A stretch of DNA of 64,000 nt, taken from NCBI RefSeq assembly GCF_001027745.1, contig NZ_LECU01000006.1:620001-684000 (forward strand), read 5' to 3'. Below the pieces are notes generated by a model that worked only from the letters and a program-made list of their open reading frames with translations, searched no databases and was not told where the DNA came from. The DNA is from Pedobacter sp. BMA. GTDB lineage: Bacteria > Bacteroidota > Bacteroidia > Sphingobacteriales > Sphingobacteriaceae. Every line of letters starts with the position of its first letter. Position 1 is the first letter of the stretch. Positions 26,080 through 34,733 of this stretch are shown one piece after another. The position numbers and the translations under genes were made by a program.

Positions 26080-27906
26080 CTAAAGCTTTTTAATAAGTAA
26101 ATAGCTTTTGGAATCTCCCCAGTTTCTCGCAATCTCCGTGTCATCGTCAGGATAATAGGTTTGTTGCAGCGAAGTAATAACAACTGTGTATTCATAACCT
26201 GCCAGTGTTTTGCTAAACTGCATCAGCTTTCCGGGATAATAAAATTCCTGCTTATTTTTTGTTGCTTTCAGGCTATCTCTCTTGAAGGCGAGTATGGCTT
26301 CTTTGAAAATTTTGTTTACGTCAATGTATAAGACTTCTATTGCATCTACTGATAAGGTCAGGTTGTTTCCTGCATTATTGCTATTGGTTTCTATTTTATG
26401 GCCATTTACCACGAAATTTTTAGGCTGCGGGTAAGTGTTCATCTCTATTGCATAATCATAGCCCTTAACCTTTAAAATCTCATTTTCATCATTCACCAGT
26501 GTGAAACTAATGCTCTTTCTGGCAGTCTCTCCTTCGTCTTTTATCTTTAGCAAGGCCATTGCCGTATCTATTTTATCTTCCCGCTGCTTATAGACGTAAT
26601 CATTTTTAAGTTCTATTTTACGTTCAATTTCAGAAAGGTCTTTTTTAACAAATGGCTGAAGGATGGCTAACCCATGGGCTTGTATGAGGTATCTGATTAC
26701 GGATGGTTTCTCTTTCAGGTCTTCAGGTTTCTTCGATTTCAACATTCTTTCCAGTCGGTTCAGCTGCGAATACTTTGAAACTGAAAACGCACTCTGCGGG
26801 CCATAAGTAGCCAGCAGAGCAATGAGGCAAAGGCTTACAGGAATGGTTTTGATGTTTTGCTTTTTACTGAACAGGAAGTAGATTGTAATGGCTGCCAGCC
26901 ACAAAGCCAATACGATGATGATGTACCGGCTTTCGGTAATTCCATAATGCCCCACACGTTTTGATACGGCAAGTGTTAGCAGTATGATTAATGGGATAAG
27001 CATGACGTAAAAAAACTTAGAAAATAATTTAATCCAGCCATTGCCGGCAGTATCCTTTATTGGGTAAATTAACAGCAACGATAATATGCCAAAAACAGCG
27101 TAACCCAATACTAAGCTCGATACAAGGCCTTTGGGTAATTGCCAAAGGATGATGATCTTAATTTCATAAACCAATAGTATGGCCAGGTAAATGGTCATCA
27201 GCGGAATGAGCACGAACTGGGTAAATATTTTTAAACCTTTTGGATAACTGTGATCTTCATTTAGGCCGGGAATATCTGTAGGTAGCCCAGAAAGGAAGAA
27301 TATGGTATTGAAGCCTGCAGTAATAATGGCAAAAACTATCATGTAGGTAGACCATCTGATATCTGCTGCAAATAGACCGTCTATGGCAACCAGGGCAATT
27401 GCCAGTCCTGCAAACAGCACCGCCGAATATAAGGCTGATGTTAGAAACCGCAGGAAGAGGATTTTATTAAACTGCCAGAACCCCTGAGTATTGTCACTGC
27501 CCGTAAATGGGGAAAAAGCGACTAAAAGATGAAATGCGAAGGCCAGCAGCACAATCCTGAACATGTCTGCAATTCGATGGATTGGGTCAAGCAGAAAGAA
27601 AAGCAGCACGCAAAAGGCGAGCGCAACCATTCGTAACATCCATTTTTTTACAATTGGATAATTGTTTCGTTCTGCAAATAAATCCAGTGCCAGCATAAAT
27701 GCCAGTGCCAGGTTCATCATCATGATACACTTTATGAGCGTATCACGAAGTTCTTCGTGTAATTCAGTTCGCTGCCTGTAATCGGAAAGGTGAATATAAT
27801 AACACCAGCAAAATGTAGCGCAAAGCGCAAATAAAAATTCAAGCGGGAACCGTTTAATGACGTTTATTAATCCGGTATAAAGATGATTTAGAGATGGAAG
27901 CTTCAT
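26080..27906 (-). CDS. DUF4153 polytopic membrane protein
   Basis: The 608-residue protein has about eleven membrane segments in the first 370 residues, then a soluble C-terminal domain of about 230 residues. The segment ADIRWSTYMIVFAIITAGFNTIFFLSGLP matches the DUF4153 pattern as I recall it. Function unknown. It is divergent from the outer-membrane barrel gene. Confidence 0.8.
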   Translation of the reverse strand: MKLPSLNHLYTGLINVIKRFPLEFLFALCATFCWCYYIHLSDYRQRTELHEELRDTLIKCIMMMNLALAFMLALDLFAERNNYPIVKKWMLRMVALAFCVLLFFLLDPIHRIADMFRIVLLAFAFHLLVAFSPFTGSDNTQGFWQFNKILFLRFLTSALYSAVLFAGLAIALVAIDGLFAADIRWSTYMIVFAIITAGFNTIFFLSGLPTDIPGLNEDHSYPKGLKIFTQFVLIPLMTIYLAILLVYEIKIIILWQLPKGLVSSLVLGYAVFGILSLLLIYPIKDTAGNGWIKLFSKFFYVMLIPLIILLTLAVSKRVGHYGITESRYIIIVLALWLAAITIYFLFSKKQNIKTIPVSLCLIALLATYGPQSAFSVSKYSQLNRLERMLKSKKPEDLKEKPSVIRYLIQAHGLAILQPFVKKDLSEIERKIELKNDYVYKQREDKIDTAMALLKIKDEGETARKSISFTLVNDENEILKVKGYDYAIEMNTYPQPKNFVVNGHKIETNSNNAGNNLTLSVDAIEVLYIDVNKIFKEAILAFKRDSLKATKNKQEFYYPGKLMQFSKTLAGYEYTVVITSLQQTYYPDDDTEIARNWGDSKSYLLIKKL

Positions 27907-28026
27907 ATTTGCGTTTCATAGAATATGTAGTGAAGATAATACATTATTTTTTTGTTAAAAAAGGTTAAAACGTTTTATAAAACTAAGGGATTAGTTTACC
28001 TTAGGAAAAACAAAACAATCTACTTA

Positions 28027-30840
28027 ATGAAACGACTCTTACTCTCTATGTGCCTGCTGTTTTCCTTTGGCACATGTTTAAAGGCGCAAACCCAGCAGCA
28101 CAGCATTAAAGGCCGCACGATCGATACTGCTTCAACAACATTACTGTCTGGAACATCCGTGGCGATTTTAAATGCCAAAGACTCTACACTGGTGAAATTT
28201 ACACGCACATCTGAAAATGGGACTTTTGAACTCAATGGCATAAAAAACGGTAAGTTCATTTTATTAGCCTCTTATCCAAAATACGCCGATTTTGTGGAGC
28301 ATTTTACCCTCGATTCAACTACCCAGGTCAAAGACTTTGGGAAGATAAATTTAACAGGCATGGCAAAGCTTTTAGCCGATGTCATTATTAAGGGTAACCG
28401 CGCAGCGATGAAAATAAAAGGGGACACAGTTGAGTTTGACCCTAAAGCTTTTAATATCGAGCCCAATTCGAAAGTAGAAGATTTGCTTAAGCAGTTTCCA
28501 GGTATACAGGTAGATAAAGACGGAAAGATTACCGCACAGGGTAAAACTGTTCAGAAAGTATTGGTTGATGGGGAAGAGTTTTTCGGCGACGACCCAACGC
28601 TGGTAACCAAAAACCTGCGCGCAGATATGGTTGAATCTGTTCAGCTTTACGACAAAGCGAGTGATCAGGCCAGTTTTACCGGTATCGACGACGGTGAAAA
28701 AACCAAAACAATTAATGTGAAACTGAAAGAGGATAAAAAGAATGGTTATTTTGGTAAAGCACAGGGCGGGTATGGAACTGATGATTATTATACCGGACAA
28801 TTGATGCTAAACAAGTTCTGGGGTAAAAAGAAGTTTTCTGCCTATGGTATTTTTGGCAATAACGGTACAGTTGGTTTAGGATGGGATGACCGGGATAAAT
28901 ATAGCGGTAGCGCCATGACGATGAGCGACGATGGATATATGTATTTCAGTTCAGGTGGCGATGATTTTGATAGTTACGACGGGCAATATAACGGTGAGGG
29001 CTTACCGGTAGCACGAACGGGAGGTTTGCATTTCGACAGTAAGTGGAATAAAGACAAAGAATCGCTAAATACGAACTACAAAATCGGATCAATACGGGTA
29101 AGTGGCGACCGGAATACCATTAGCCAGAATAATCAAACTGCTGGGGTGATCAATAACGTGTCGGATCAATATAACAATAATGATATGTTCAGGCAGAAAC
29201 TGGATGCCACGTACGAAATTAAATTAGATACCACCTTAACGCTTAAAGTAAGTGTTGATGGAACCTTAAAAGAAAGTAACACCTTCAATAGATATAACAC
29301 TGAAAGCCGGAATGGCGCTGGTTCGCTTATTAATTCAACCGACAGGAAGCTCGAGAACAATGTAAAGGATCAGGTGTTTAATGCCACTGCTTTACTAACC
29401 AAGCGGCTTAAGAAAAAAGGACGTACCCTTTCGTTAAGTTTAAGTGAATCAATCAACAAAAGTGATACGGAAGGTTATCTAAACTCGGATAATAAATTTT
29501 ATGCAACAGGTAGGCCTGACAGTTTGATTAATCAGTATAAGGTTAACCAGATTACCAATTCCACTTTCAGGTCTAATCTGGCTTATACTGAACCCATAAC
29601 GGCTTCTTTAAGTGTGATTGTGAATTATGGATTAAGTTTAATGAATGGTCAATCAGACCGTAAATCTTTTAATCAATCTGTAAATGGTGTTTACAATATT
29701 TTAGATACTGAGTTTAGTAATGATTATGAACTGGACCAGATCATTAATCAGGGCGGGGCTGTATTTAATTATAAAAAAGGAAAATCAATTGCAACCTTAG
29801 GCTCCAAGTTCAGCGGGGTTAACTTCAAACAGTTCGATGTATATAACAACAGGTCGTATACGCGCAATTTTGTCAATTATATGCCTCAGGCTTCCTATCA
29901 GTATCGGTTTTCACAGCAGAAATCATTAAGGTTTAATTATAACGGTAACACGAATCAACCTACCCTGGAGCAAATTCAGCCTATTCGTGTCAATACGGAT
30001 CCATTGAATATTACGCTTGGTAACCCCGAATTGCGTCCATCTTTCAGAAGCAGTATAAGCGCAAATTATAACTCTTATAAAGTGATTTCCGATCAGTCAA
30101 TCTGGCTAAGCGCCTATTACAGCTTTACTGCAAATCCGATTGTGAGCGATGTGGTTACGGAGACGTCGACAGCAAAGAGTACTTATAAATCTGTCAATCT
30201 TTCTAATGAAATACCATCAAACTTTTCATTTAATGGTCAAACGAGCAGAAAAATAAAAGGCATTGATATGAACGTTGGTATTAATGGTTATGTATACGGA
30301 AATACCTCTTACAATTACATTACCAGCCTTGTAAATGGTGTTGGTAACCGGGTGTTAAACAATACAAAAAATTATACTTATCAGGGTGGGGTTAACATTT
30401 CAAAATATAAGGAGAAAAAGTATAATTTCTACGGACGTTTTGGGCCTACCTACAATGTTGCCAGGGCGAGTGTGAATACTTCCAGTAACAGTGATGGATG
30501 GGGATGGGACGGTTATGGAAGAATTGAAGTCCAGCTTCCGGGTAAATTTGAGGTTTATACTGACGGGCAATACGAGTTTAAGGGAGCAACCCAAACCTTT
30601 AACCAGGATTTTTCGCGTTTTCTCTGGAACGCTTCGGTATCTAAAAAGTTTTTCAAATCGCAAAATTTGAAGGCCTCTTTAGCAGTGAACGATATCCTTA
30701 ATCAAAATGTTGGTTTTGACCGTTCTGCATCGAATGGGAACATAACACAAAGTAGCTATACTACTATTCAACGATACTTTTTGTTCTCCTTAATATGGGA
30801 TTTTAGTAAAATGGGTGGTGGTCTTCAAACAAAAAAATAA
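28027..30840 (+). CDS. Outer-membrane beta-barrel protein, TonB-receptor type
   Basis: From ATG 28027 the product has 937 residues with a signal peptide (MKRLLLSMCLLFSFG..., cleavage near LKAQ). A carboxypeptidase-regulatory-like domain follows (about 22-110), then a plug-like domain (VEDLLKQFPGIQVDKDGKI, KVLVDGEEFFGDDP), and a long barrel ending FSLIWDFSKM. A TTG at 27952 extends the frame by 25 residues but spoils the signal peptide. The GLPGLI gene starts 2 nt after its stop, a frequent pairing in Bacteroidetes. Substrate unknown. Confidence 0.88.
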   Translation: MKRLLLSMCLLFSFGTCLKAQTQQHSIKGRTIDTASTTLLSGTSVAILNAKDSTLVKFTRTSENGTFELNGIKNGKFILLASYPKYADFVEHFTLDSTTQVKDFGKINLTGMAKLLADVIIKGNRAAMKIKGDTVEFDPKAFNIEPNSKVEDLLKQFPGIQVDKDGKITAQGKTVQKVLVDGEEFFGDDPTLVTKNLRADMVESVQLYDKASDQASFTGIDDGEKTKTINVKLKEDKKNGYFGKAQGGYGTDDYYTGQLMLNKFWGKKKFSAYGIFGNNGTVGLGWDDRDKYSGSAMTMSDDGYMYFSSGGDDFDSYDGQYNGEGLPVARTGGLHFDSKWNKDKESLNTNYKIGSIRVSGDRNTISQNNQTAGVINNVSDQYNNNDMFRQKLDATYEIKLDTTLTLKVSVDGTLKESNTFNRYNTESRNGAGSLINSTDRKLENNVKDQVFNATALLTKRLKKKGRTLSLSLSESINKSDTEGYLNSDNKFYATGRPDSLINQYKVNQITNSTFRSNLAYTEPITASLSVIVNYGLSLMNGQSDRKSFNQSVNGVYNILDTEFSNDYELDQIINQGGAVFNYKKGKSIATLGSKFSGVNFKQFDVYNNRSYTRNFVNYMPQASYQYRFSQQKSLRFNYNGNTNQPTLEQIQPIRVNTDPLNITLGNPELRPSFRSSISANYNSYKVISDQSIWLSAYYSFTANPIVSDVVTETSTAKSTYKSVNLSNEIPSNFSFNGQTSRKIKGIDMNVGINGYVYGNTSYNYITSLVNGVGNRVLNNTKNYTYQGGVNISKYKEKKYNFYGRFGPTYNVARASVNTSSNSDGWGWDGYGRIEVQLPGKFEVYTDGQYEFKGATQTFNQDFSRFLWNASVSKKFFKSQNLKASLAVNDILNQNVGFDRSASNGNITQSSYTTIQRYFLFSLIWDFSKMGGGLQTKK

Positions 30841-30842
30841 TC

Positions 30843-31625
30843 ATGAAAAAAACGCTTAAATATCTCATCATTACTACAATTACTTTCTTTAATGCAAACC
30901 TGTTTGCTCAAAATGTACACTTCGTTCAAAACGGGGTAATCGAGTTTGAGAAAAGATCGAATATGTATGCCATTATCAAAAAGAAGATTAATAAGGAAAA
31001 CGAGTCCTGGTACGGACCGGCTTTTGATCAGTATAAGAAAAATTTTCCTCAGTTTAAAGTCTCAAAAAGTAGTCTGAGTTTCACAAAAGACAGAAGTTTA
31101 TATAAATGGACTTCGCCTGAAGAGACGATGAGCAACAACTGGGCAACAAGAGATTTGTTTGCTGATTTAAAGAATACTATTGCTACTGATTTTAATACAC
31201 AAACAAGTACTTCCCAAAAACGAGTTTACGAGGAAACCTATCTGGTTAAGGATAGTTTGCGTAAAATTAACTGGAAAATTACCGATGAAACACGTGAGAT
31301 TGCAGGGTATGAATGCAGACGGGCAAATGCGGTGATTATGGATTCAATTTATGTCGTAGCTTATTATACTAATCAGATTGCAGTGTCTGGTGGCCCTGAA
31401 TCTTTTACAGGCTTGCCTGGCATGATTTTAGGCCTGGCTGTGCCTCATGAGAATATGACCTGGTTTGCTACTAAAGTAACCGAGGTTACTGTTCCTGAAA
31501 AAGATCTGACTGCACCAGTAAAAGGAAAACCTACTACAAACGCGGCCCTGGGTAAAATTGTAGCTGGCGCACTAAAAGACTGGGGTTCTGAGGCCTTATC
31601 AGCTTCGAAGGTTTTCAATTTTTAG
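30843..31625 (+). CDS. GLPGLI family protein
   Basis: The 260-residue secreted protein (signal peptide to about LFAQ, residue 22) carries FTGLPGMILGLAVP, the motif that names the GLPGLI family. Upstream are KINWKITDETREIAGYECRRANA and YTNQIAVSGGPESF, also family-typical. Function unproven; its partner is the outer-membrane barrel 2 nt upstream. A terminator follows. Confidence 0.9.
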   Translation: MKKTLKYLIITTITFFNANLFAQNVHFVQNGVIEFEKRSNMYAIIKKKINKENESWYGPAFDQYKKNFPQFKVSKSSLSFTKDRSLYKWTSPEETMSNNWATRDLFADLKNTIATDFNTQTSTSQKRVYEETYLVKDSLRKINWKITDETREIAGYECRRANAVIMDSIYVVAYYTNQIAVSGGPESFTGLPGMILGLAVPHENMTWFATKVTEVTVPEKDLTAPVKGKPTTNAALGKIVAGALKDWGSEALSASKVFNF

Positions 31626-31665
31626 GAGTTCATTGTATTATAGCAATCCCTTATTTAGATGGGTT

Positions 31666-31696
31666 AGCTCCACGGTAGGTATCCTACTGTGGAGCT
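31666..31696. terminator. Terminator between GLPGLI and GH43 genes
   Basis: AGCTCCACGGTAGG (31666-31679) pairs with CCTACTGTGGAGCT (31683-31696), one G-T pair, 3-nt loop. Convergent genes flank it; no long T tract. Confidence 0.7.
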
Positions 31697-31701
31697 ATTG
31701 A

Positions 31702-33339
31702 TTATTTATCTATTTTAAACCAATCATACTCTGCTACACCAGAATCATTGGTTTGAGTATCTCTGATAGAGAATAAACCTAATTTTGCACCGATCCATTG
31801 TCCGGCTGTTGCCTGAAATTCTTCACCAGCATTAACGAATTTTATTCCGTCTTCGCTATAACTGAACTGACACTTTGCTCCCTTGAAAACCTGTACACGC
31901 AATTGCAGCTGTCCGGATTTAAGTTTTATGATCTCTTTCTTATCTTCTGTTTTTCCTTTATCTGCATTGTGACATATGCTGTAAACAAGATACAGTCCTT
32001 CCTTTTTACTCTTAATACTGAGCTGAGCATAACTCCTGCCCATTACTACAAGTCCTGTTTGTTCATTCTCCAACTTCGGATTGGGTTTGAAGTAGACTTT
32101 TGTTGTCGCCACAAATTCCTCCGCAGGAAACTTCTGCATCAGTAAATTTGGCACATCCCAAAGGTTTTTTGCTTCATCCGGAACTTTTGCGCTGTAGAGT
32201 TTTATTACGCCTTTACATGCGTCAGTAAAATACCAGGCGGGTTGAGGATTGGCTTGCCATTGCCATTGCAAACCTAAATCGACAGTGTTGAATTCATCAC
32301 TTTCTGCTGGTGTTGTGACCGGATAAGTCTTACCAACATCGGGCTTTTTGTAAATCATTACAGGCTCACCCTTTCCATCACCGTCTTTATCTGTTCCTAT
32401 AACAGGCCAGTCGTTCACCCATTTCATGGGTTGCAGGTGCACAACTCTTCCGTAAGCATCTTTATCCTGAAAATGTAAAAACCAGTCTTCAGCCGTTTGT
32501 GTATTTACCCATGCACCTTGATGAGGGCCGTTAACTGTTGAATTACCCTGGTCCATCACTACTTTTCGTTCGTACGGACCGAATACATTTTTACTTCTCA
32601 GCACCAGTTGCCACCCTGTTGAAACACCCCCGGCAGGCGCAAACAAATAATAATATCCATTCCTTTTATAAAACTTAGGTCCTTCAATGGTAGGGTCGAG
32701 TTCATGTCCATCGTAAACAATTCTACCCCTCGCTGTTGCAGTTGTTCCATCGGCAGATAAGGGCATTATTGCCAACAGACTTTTAATCCCTGCGCGGCTT
32801 CCTGCATAGGCATAGGCCAGGTAGGCTTTTCCGTCATCATCCCACAGCGGGCACGGATCAATGAGGCCCTTTCCACTTGCTACCAGTTGGGGGGTGGACC
32901 ATTCGCCGGTAATGCGCTTTGCTTTGGTCAGGTAAATTCCGAAGTCCGGATCGGGGTAATAAATGTAAAACTCGCCGTTTCTGTACCGGATAGACGGTGC
33001 CCATACGCCATTTCCATGCTGTGTTTTTTCGAAATGTTCAAATGGTGGCTGGCGTTTCAAAGCGTGTCCGATGATTTTCCAGTTAACCAGGTCTTTTGAA
33101 TGAAGGATGGGTAGGCCAGGTATGGCATCGAAACTCGAAGCAACCATATAAAAATCATCACCTATGCGAATGGCATCAGGATCTGAATAGTCTGCATTCA
33201 GAACGGGGTTTTTATAGGTTCCGTTGCCCTGATCAGATACCCACACCTTTGATACTTGAGTTAGCTTTTGTGCATGGGTGGCACCATTCGCCAAAAGGCT
33301 GATAGCAAGCATGGAGTGCAATAAGTATTTCATTTGCAT
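31702..33339 (-). CDS. GH43 glycoside hydrolase with beta-sandwich C-terminus
   Basis: The 545-residue secreted enzyme (signal to about ATHAQ, 24) has the five-blade GH43 features: NADYSDPDAIR with the general base near Asp53, WDDDGKAYLAYAY, and ELDPTIEGPKFYKRNGYYYLFAP with the acid Glu. The last 190 residues form a concanavalin-like domain as in GH43 beta-xylosidases and arabinofuranosidases. It would trim arabinose or xylose side chains of pectin or hemicellulose. It is divergent from the pectin run and shares its regulatory gap. Confidence 0.9.
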   Translation of the reverse strand: MQMKYLLHSMLAISLLANGATHAQKLTQVSKVWVSDQGNGTYKNPVLNADYSDPDAIRIGDDFYMVASSFDAIPGLPILHSKDLVNWKIIGHALKRQPPFEHFEKTQHGNGVWAPSIRYRNGEFYIYYPDPDFGIYLTKAKRITGEWSTPQLVASGKGLIDPCPLWDDDGKAYLAYAYAGSRAGIKSLLAIMPLSADGTTATARGRIVYDGHELDPTIEGPKFYKRNGYYYLFAPAGGVSTGWQLVLRSKNVFGPYERKVVMDQGNSTVNGPHQGAWVNTQTAEDWFLHFQDKDAYGRVVHLQPMKWVNDWPVIGTDKDGDGKGEPVMIYKKPDVGKTYPVTTPAESDEFNTVDLGLQWQWQANPQPAWYFTDACKGVIKLYSAKVPDEAKNLWDVPNLLMQKFPAEEFVATTKVYFKPNPKLENEQTGLVVMGRSYAQLSIKSKKEGLYLVYSICHNADKGKTEDKKEIIKLKSGQLQLRVQVFKGAKCQFSYSEDGIKFVNAGEEFQATAGQWIGAKLGLFSIRDTQTNDSGVAEYDWFKIDK

Positions 33340-33461
33340 TATATTTGGTTAGCGGTAAATTGCTCAAAATCTGCAGCCACATGATGCTGGTAGTCTATAA
33401 CCGCAAATGTTGACTTGTAAACAAGATTAAGCATTTTTTATTTTATGCCAAATGTTTACTG

Positions 33462-33475
33462 TGCAATCGTTCCCG
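33462..33475 (+). promoter_or_regulatory. Candidate operator, site A
   Basis: TGCAATCGTTCCCG lies between GH43 and the pectinesterase gene. It matches 13 of 14 bases of the reverse complement of site B (34641-34654). A related half, ACATCGTTTGCG, follows at once. The central CG and the GCAA/TTGC ends resemble LacI-family sites. Confidence 0.45.
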
Positions 33476-33619
33476 ACATCGTTTGCGCTGTTTATTATTA
33501 ATTTTTTCTTTCTCCCGATTAATTATGTCTAACATTGTTTATCATATATTTTAAAACACGGCTGCGTGGTAAAGTTTATTCTTTTACGTGGCCGATTTTA
33601 TTTTAGCCTAACCAGATTT

Positions 33620-34570
33620 ATGAAATCCATTATCCTATTTTTATTAACCATCATTTCTTTTGCCGCAAATGCAATGGAGATTAAAGCAGATTTTGTAGTC
33701 GCTGCAGACGGAAGCGGTAACTTTAAAACTGTACAGGAAGCCATTCATGCCGTTCCTGATTTTAGAAATAAAGTAACTATAATTTTTATTAAAAAAGGGA
33801 ATTATAAGGAGAAGCTTATCCTTGCTGCATCTAAAAAAAACGTAAAATTTATTGGGGAGAGTTTGAACGAAACCATTTTAACCTATGATGATTATGCGCA
33901 GAAGAAAAACGCTTTTGGGGAAGAAAAAGGCACTTCCGGCTCATCGAGTTTCTACATTTATGGTGAGGGATTCTCTGCTGAAAACATCACCTTCGAAAAT
34001 TCGTCTGGTCCGGTTGGCCAGGCCGTTGCCGTTTGGGCAGGAGGAGATAAGTCTGTTTTCACAAACTGCCGATTTTTAGGGTTTCAGGATACATTGTATA
34101 CCTACGGAGGTAATAACCGCCAATATTATAAGAATTGCTACATTGAAGGAACAGTAGATTATATTTTCGGCGCGGCCACCGCCTGGTTCGAGAATTGTAT
34201 CCTTTTTTGTAAAAAACAGGGATATATTACCGCTGCTTCCACTGCCGATACGACGCGTTATGGTTATGTTTTCAATAACTGCAAGGTAAGGGGCGATGCC
34301 CCGGCAAACAGTTTTTATCTTGGGCGCCCATGGAGACCATACGCGAAGGTTGTCTTCTTAAATTGCGACTTGCCAGAGCTGATTCGCAGTGAGGGATGGC
34401 ATAACTGGGGCAAGGCAAGTAATGAACAAACAGCCTATTATGCAGAATATAAAAACAGAGGACAGGGTGCAAACTCTAAAGGCAGGGCAGACTGGTCACA
34501 CCAGCTTTCGGAAGCTGAATATAAAAGTTACATTTTGGAAAACGTTTTCCGAGGGTGGTTACCTGAATAA
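33620..34570 (+). CDS. Pectin methylesterase, CE8
   Basis: The enzyme removes methyl groups from homogalacturonan and opens it to GH28 and PL10 enzymes. From ATG 33620 (316 residues; an upstream GTG at 33566 is rejected because it precedes the signal peptide) it shows GQAVAVWAGG, FLGFQDTLYT (about 155), GTVDYIFGAATAWF (about 177) and LGRPWRPYAKVVF (about 234), the catalytic Asp pair and the Arg of the right-handed beta-helix. Exported by signal peptide. Confidence 0.93.
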   Translation: MKSIILFLLTIISFAANAMEIKADFVVAADGSGNFKTVQEAIHAVPDFRNKVTIIFIKKGNYKEKLILAASKKNVKFIGESLNETILTYDDYAQKKNAFGEEKGTSGSSSFYIYGEGFSAENITFENSSGPVGQAVAVWAGGDKSVFTNCRFLGFQDTLYTYGGNNRQYYKNCYIEGTVDYIFGAATAWFENCILFCKKQGYITAASTADTTRYGYVFNNCKVRGDAPANSFYLGRPWRPYAKVVFLNCDLPELIRSEGWHNWGKASNEQTAYYAEYKNRGQGANSKGRADWSHQLSEAEYKSYILENVFRGWLPE

Positions 34571-34640
34571 CGGTTGAGTGGTAAATAATTATCAATCAAT
34601 TATTTAAATTGTATTCGTTGCTTTTTTTTGTAATGTTTTC

Positions 34641-34654
34641 CGGCAACGATTGCA
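34641..34654 (-). promoter_or_regulatory. Candidate operator, site B
   Basis: CGGCAACGATTGCA on the plus strand; its reverse complement TGCAATCGTTGCCG matches site A at 13 of 14 bases. It lies 80 nt before the GH28 start and about 40 nt upstream of the candidate promoter. Confidence 0.45.
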
Positions 34655-34692
34655 TAGATTTCTTTTCTCTTTTACACCCAAACAACGTACAC

Positions 34693-34720
34693 TTGTTATT
34701 ACGATAACCAAGTATAATTT
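34693..34720 (+). promoter_or_regulatory. Candidate GH28 promoter
   Basis: TTG (34693-34695), a 17-nt spacer, then TATAATTT (34713-34720), 14 nt before the ATG at 34734. The last base differs from TAnnTTTG. Confidence 0.4.
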
Positions 34721-34733
34721 AACAGCACAAATA

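Noticed and set aside
28372-28800. 142-residue reverse frame inside the outer-membrane barrel gene
   Set aside because: Opposite to a conserved plug-like domain; no independent evidence.
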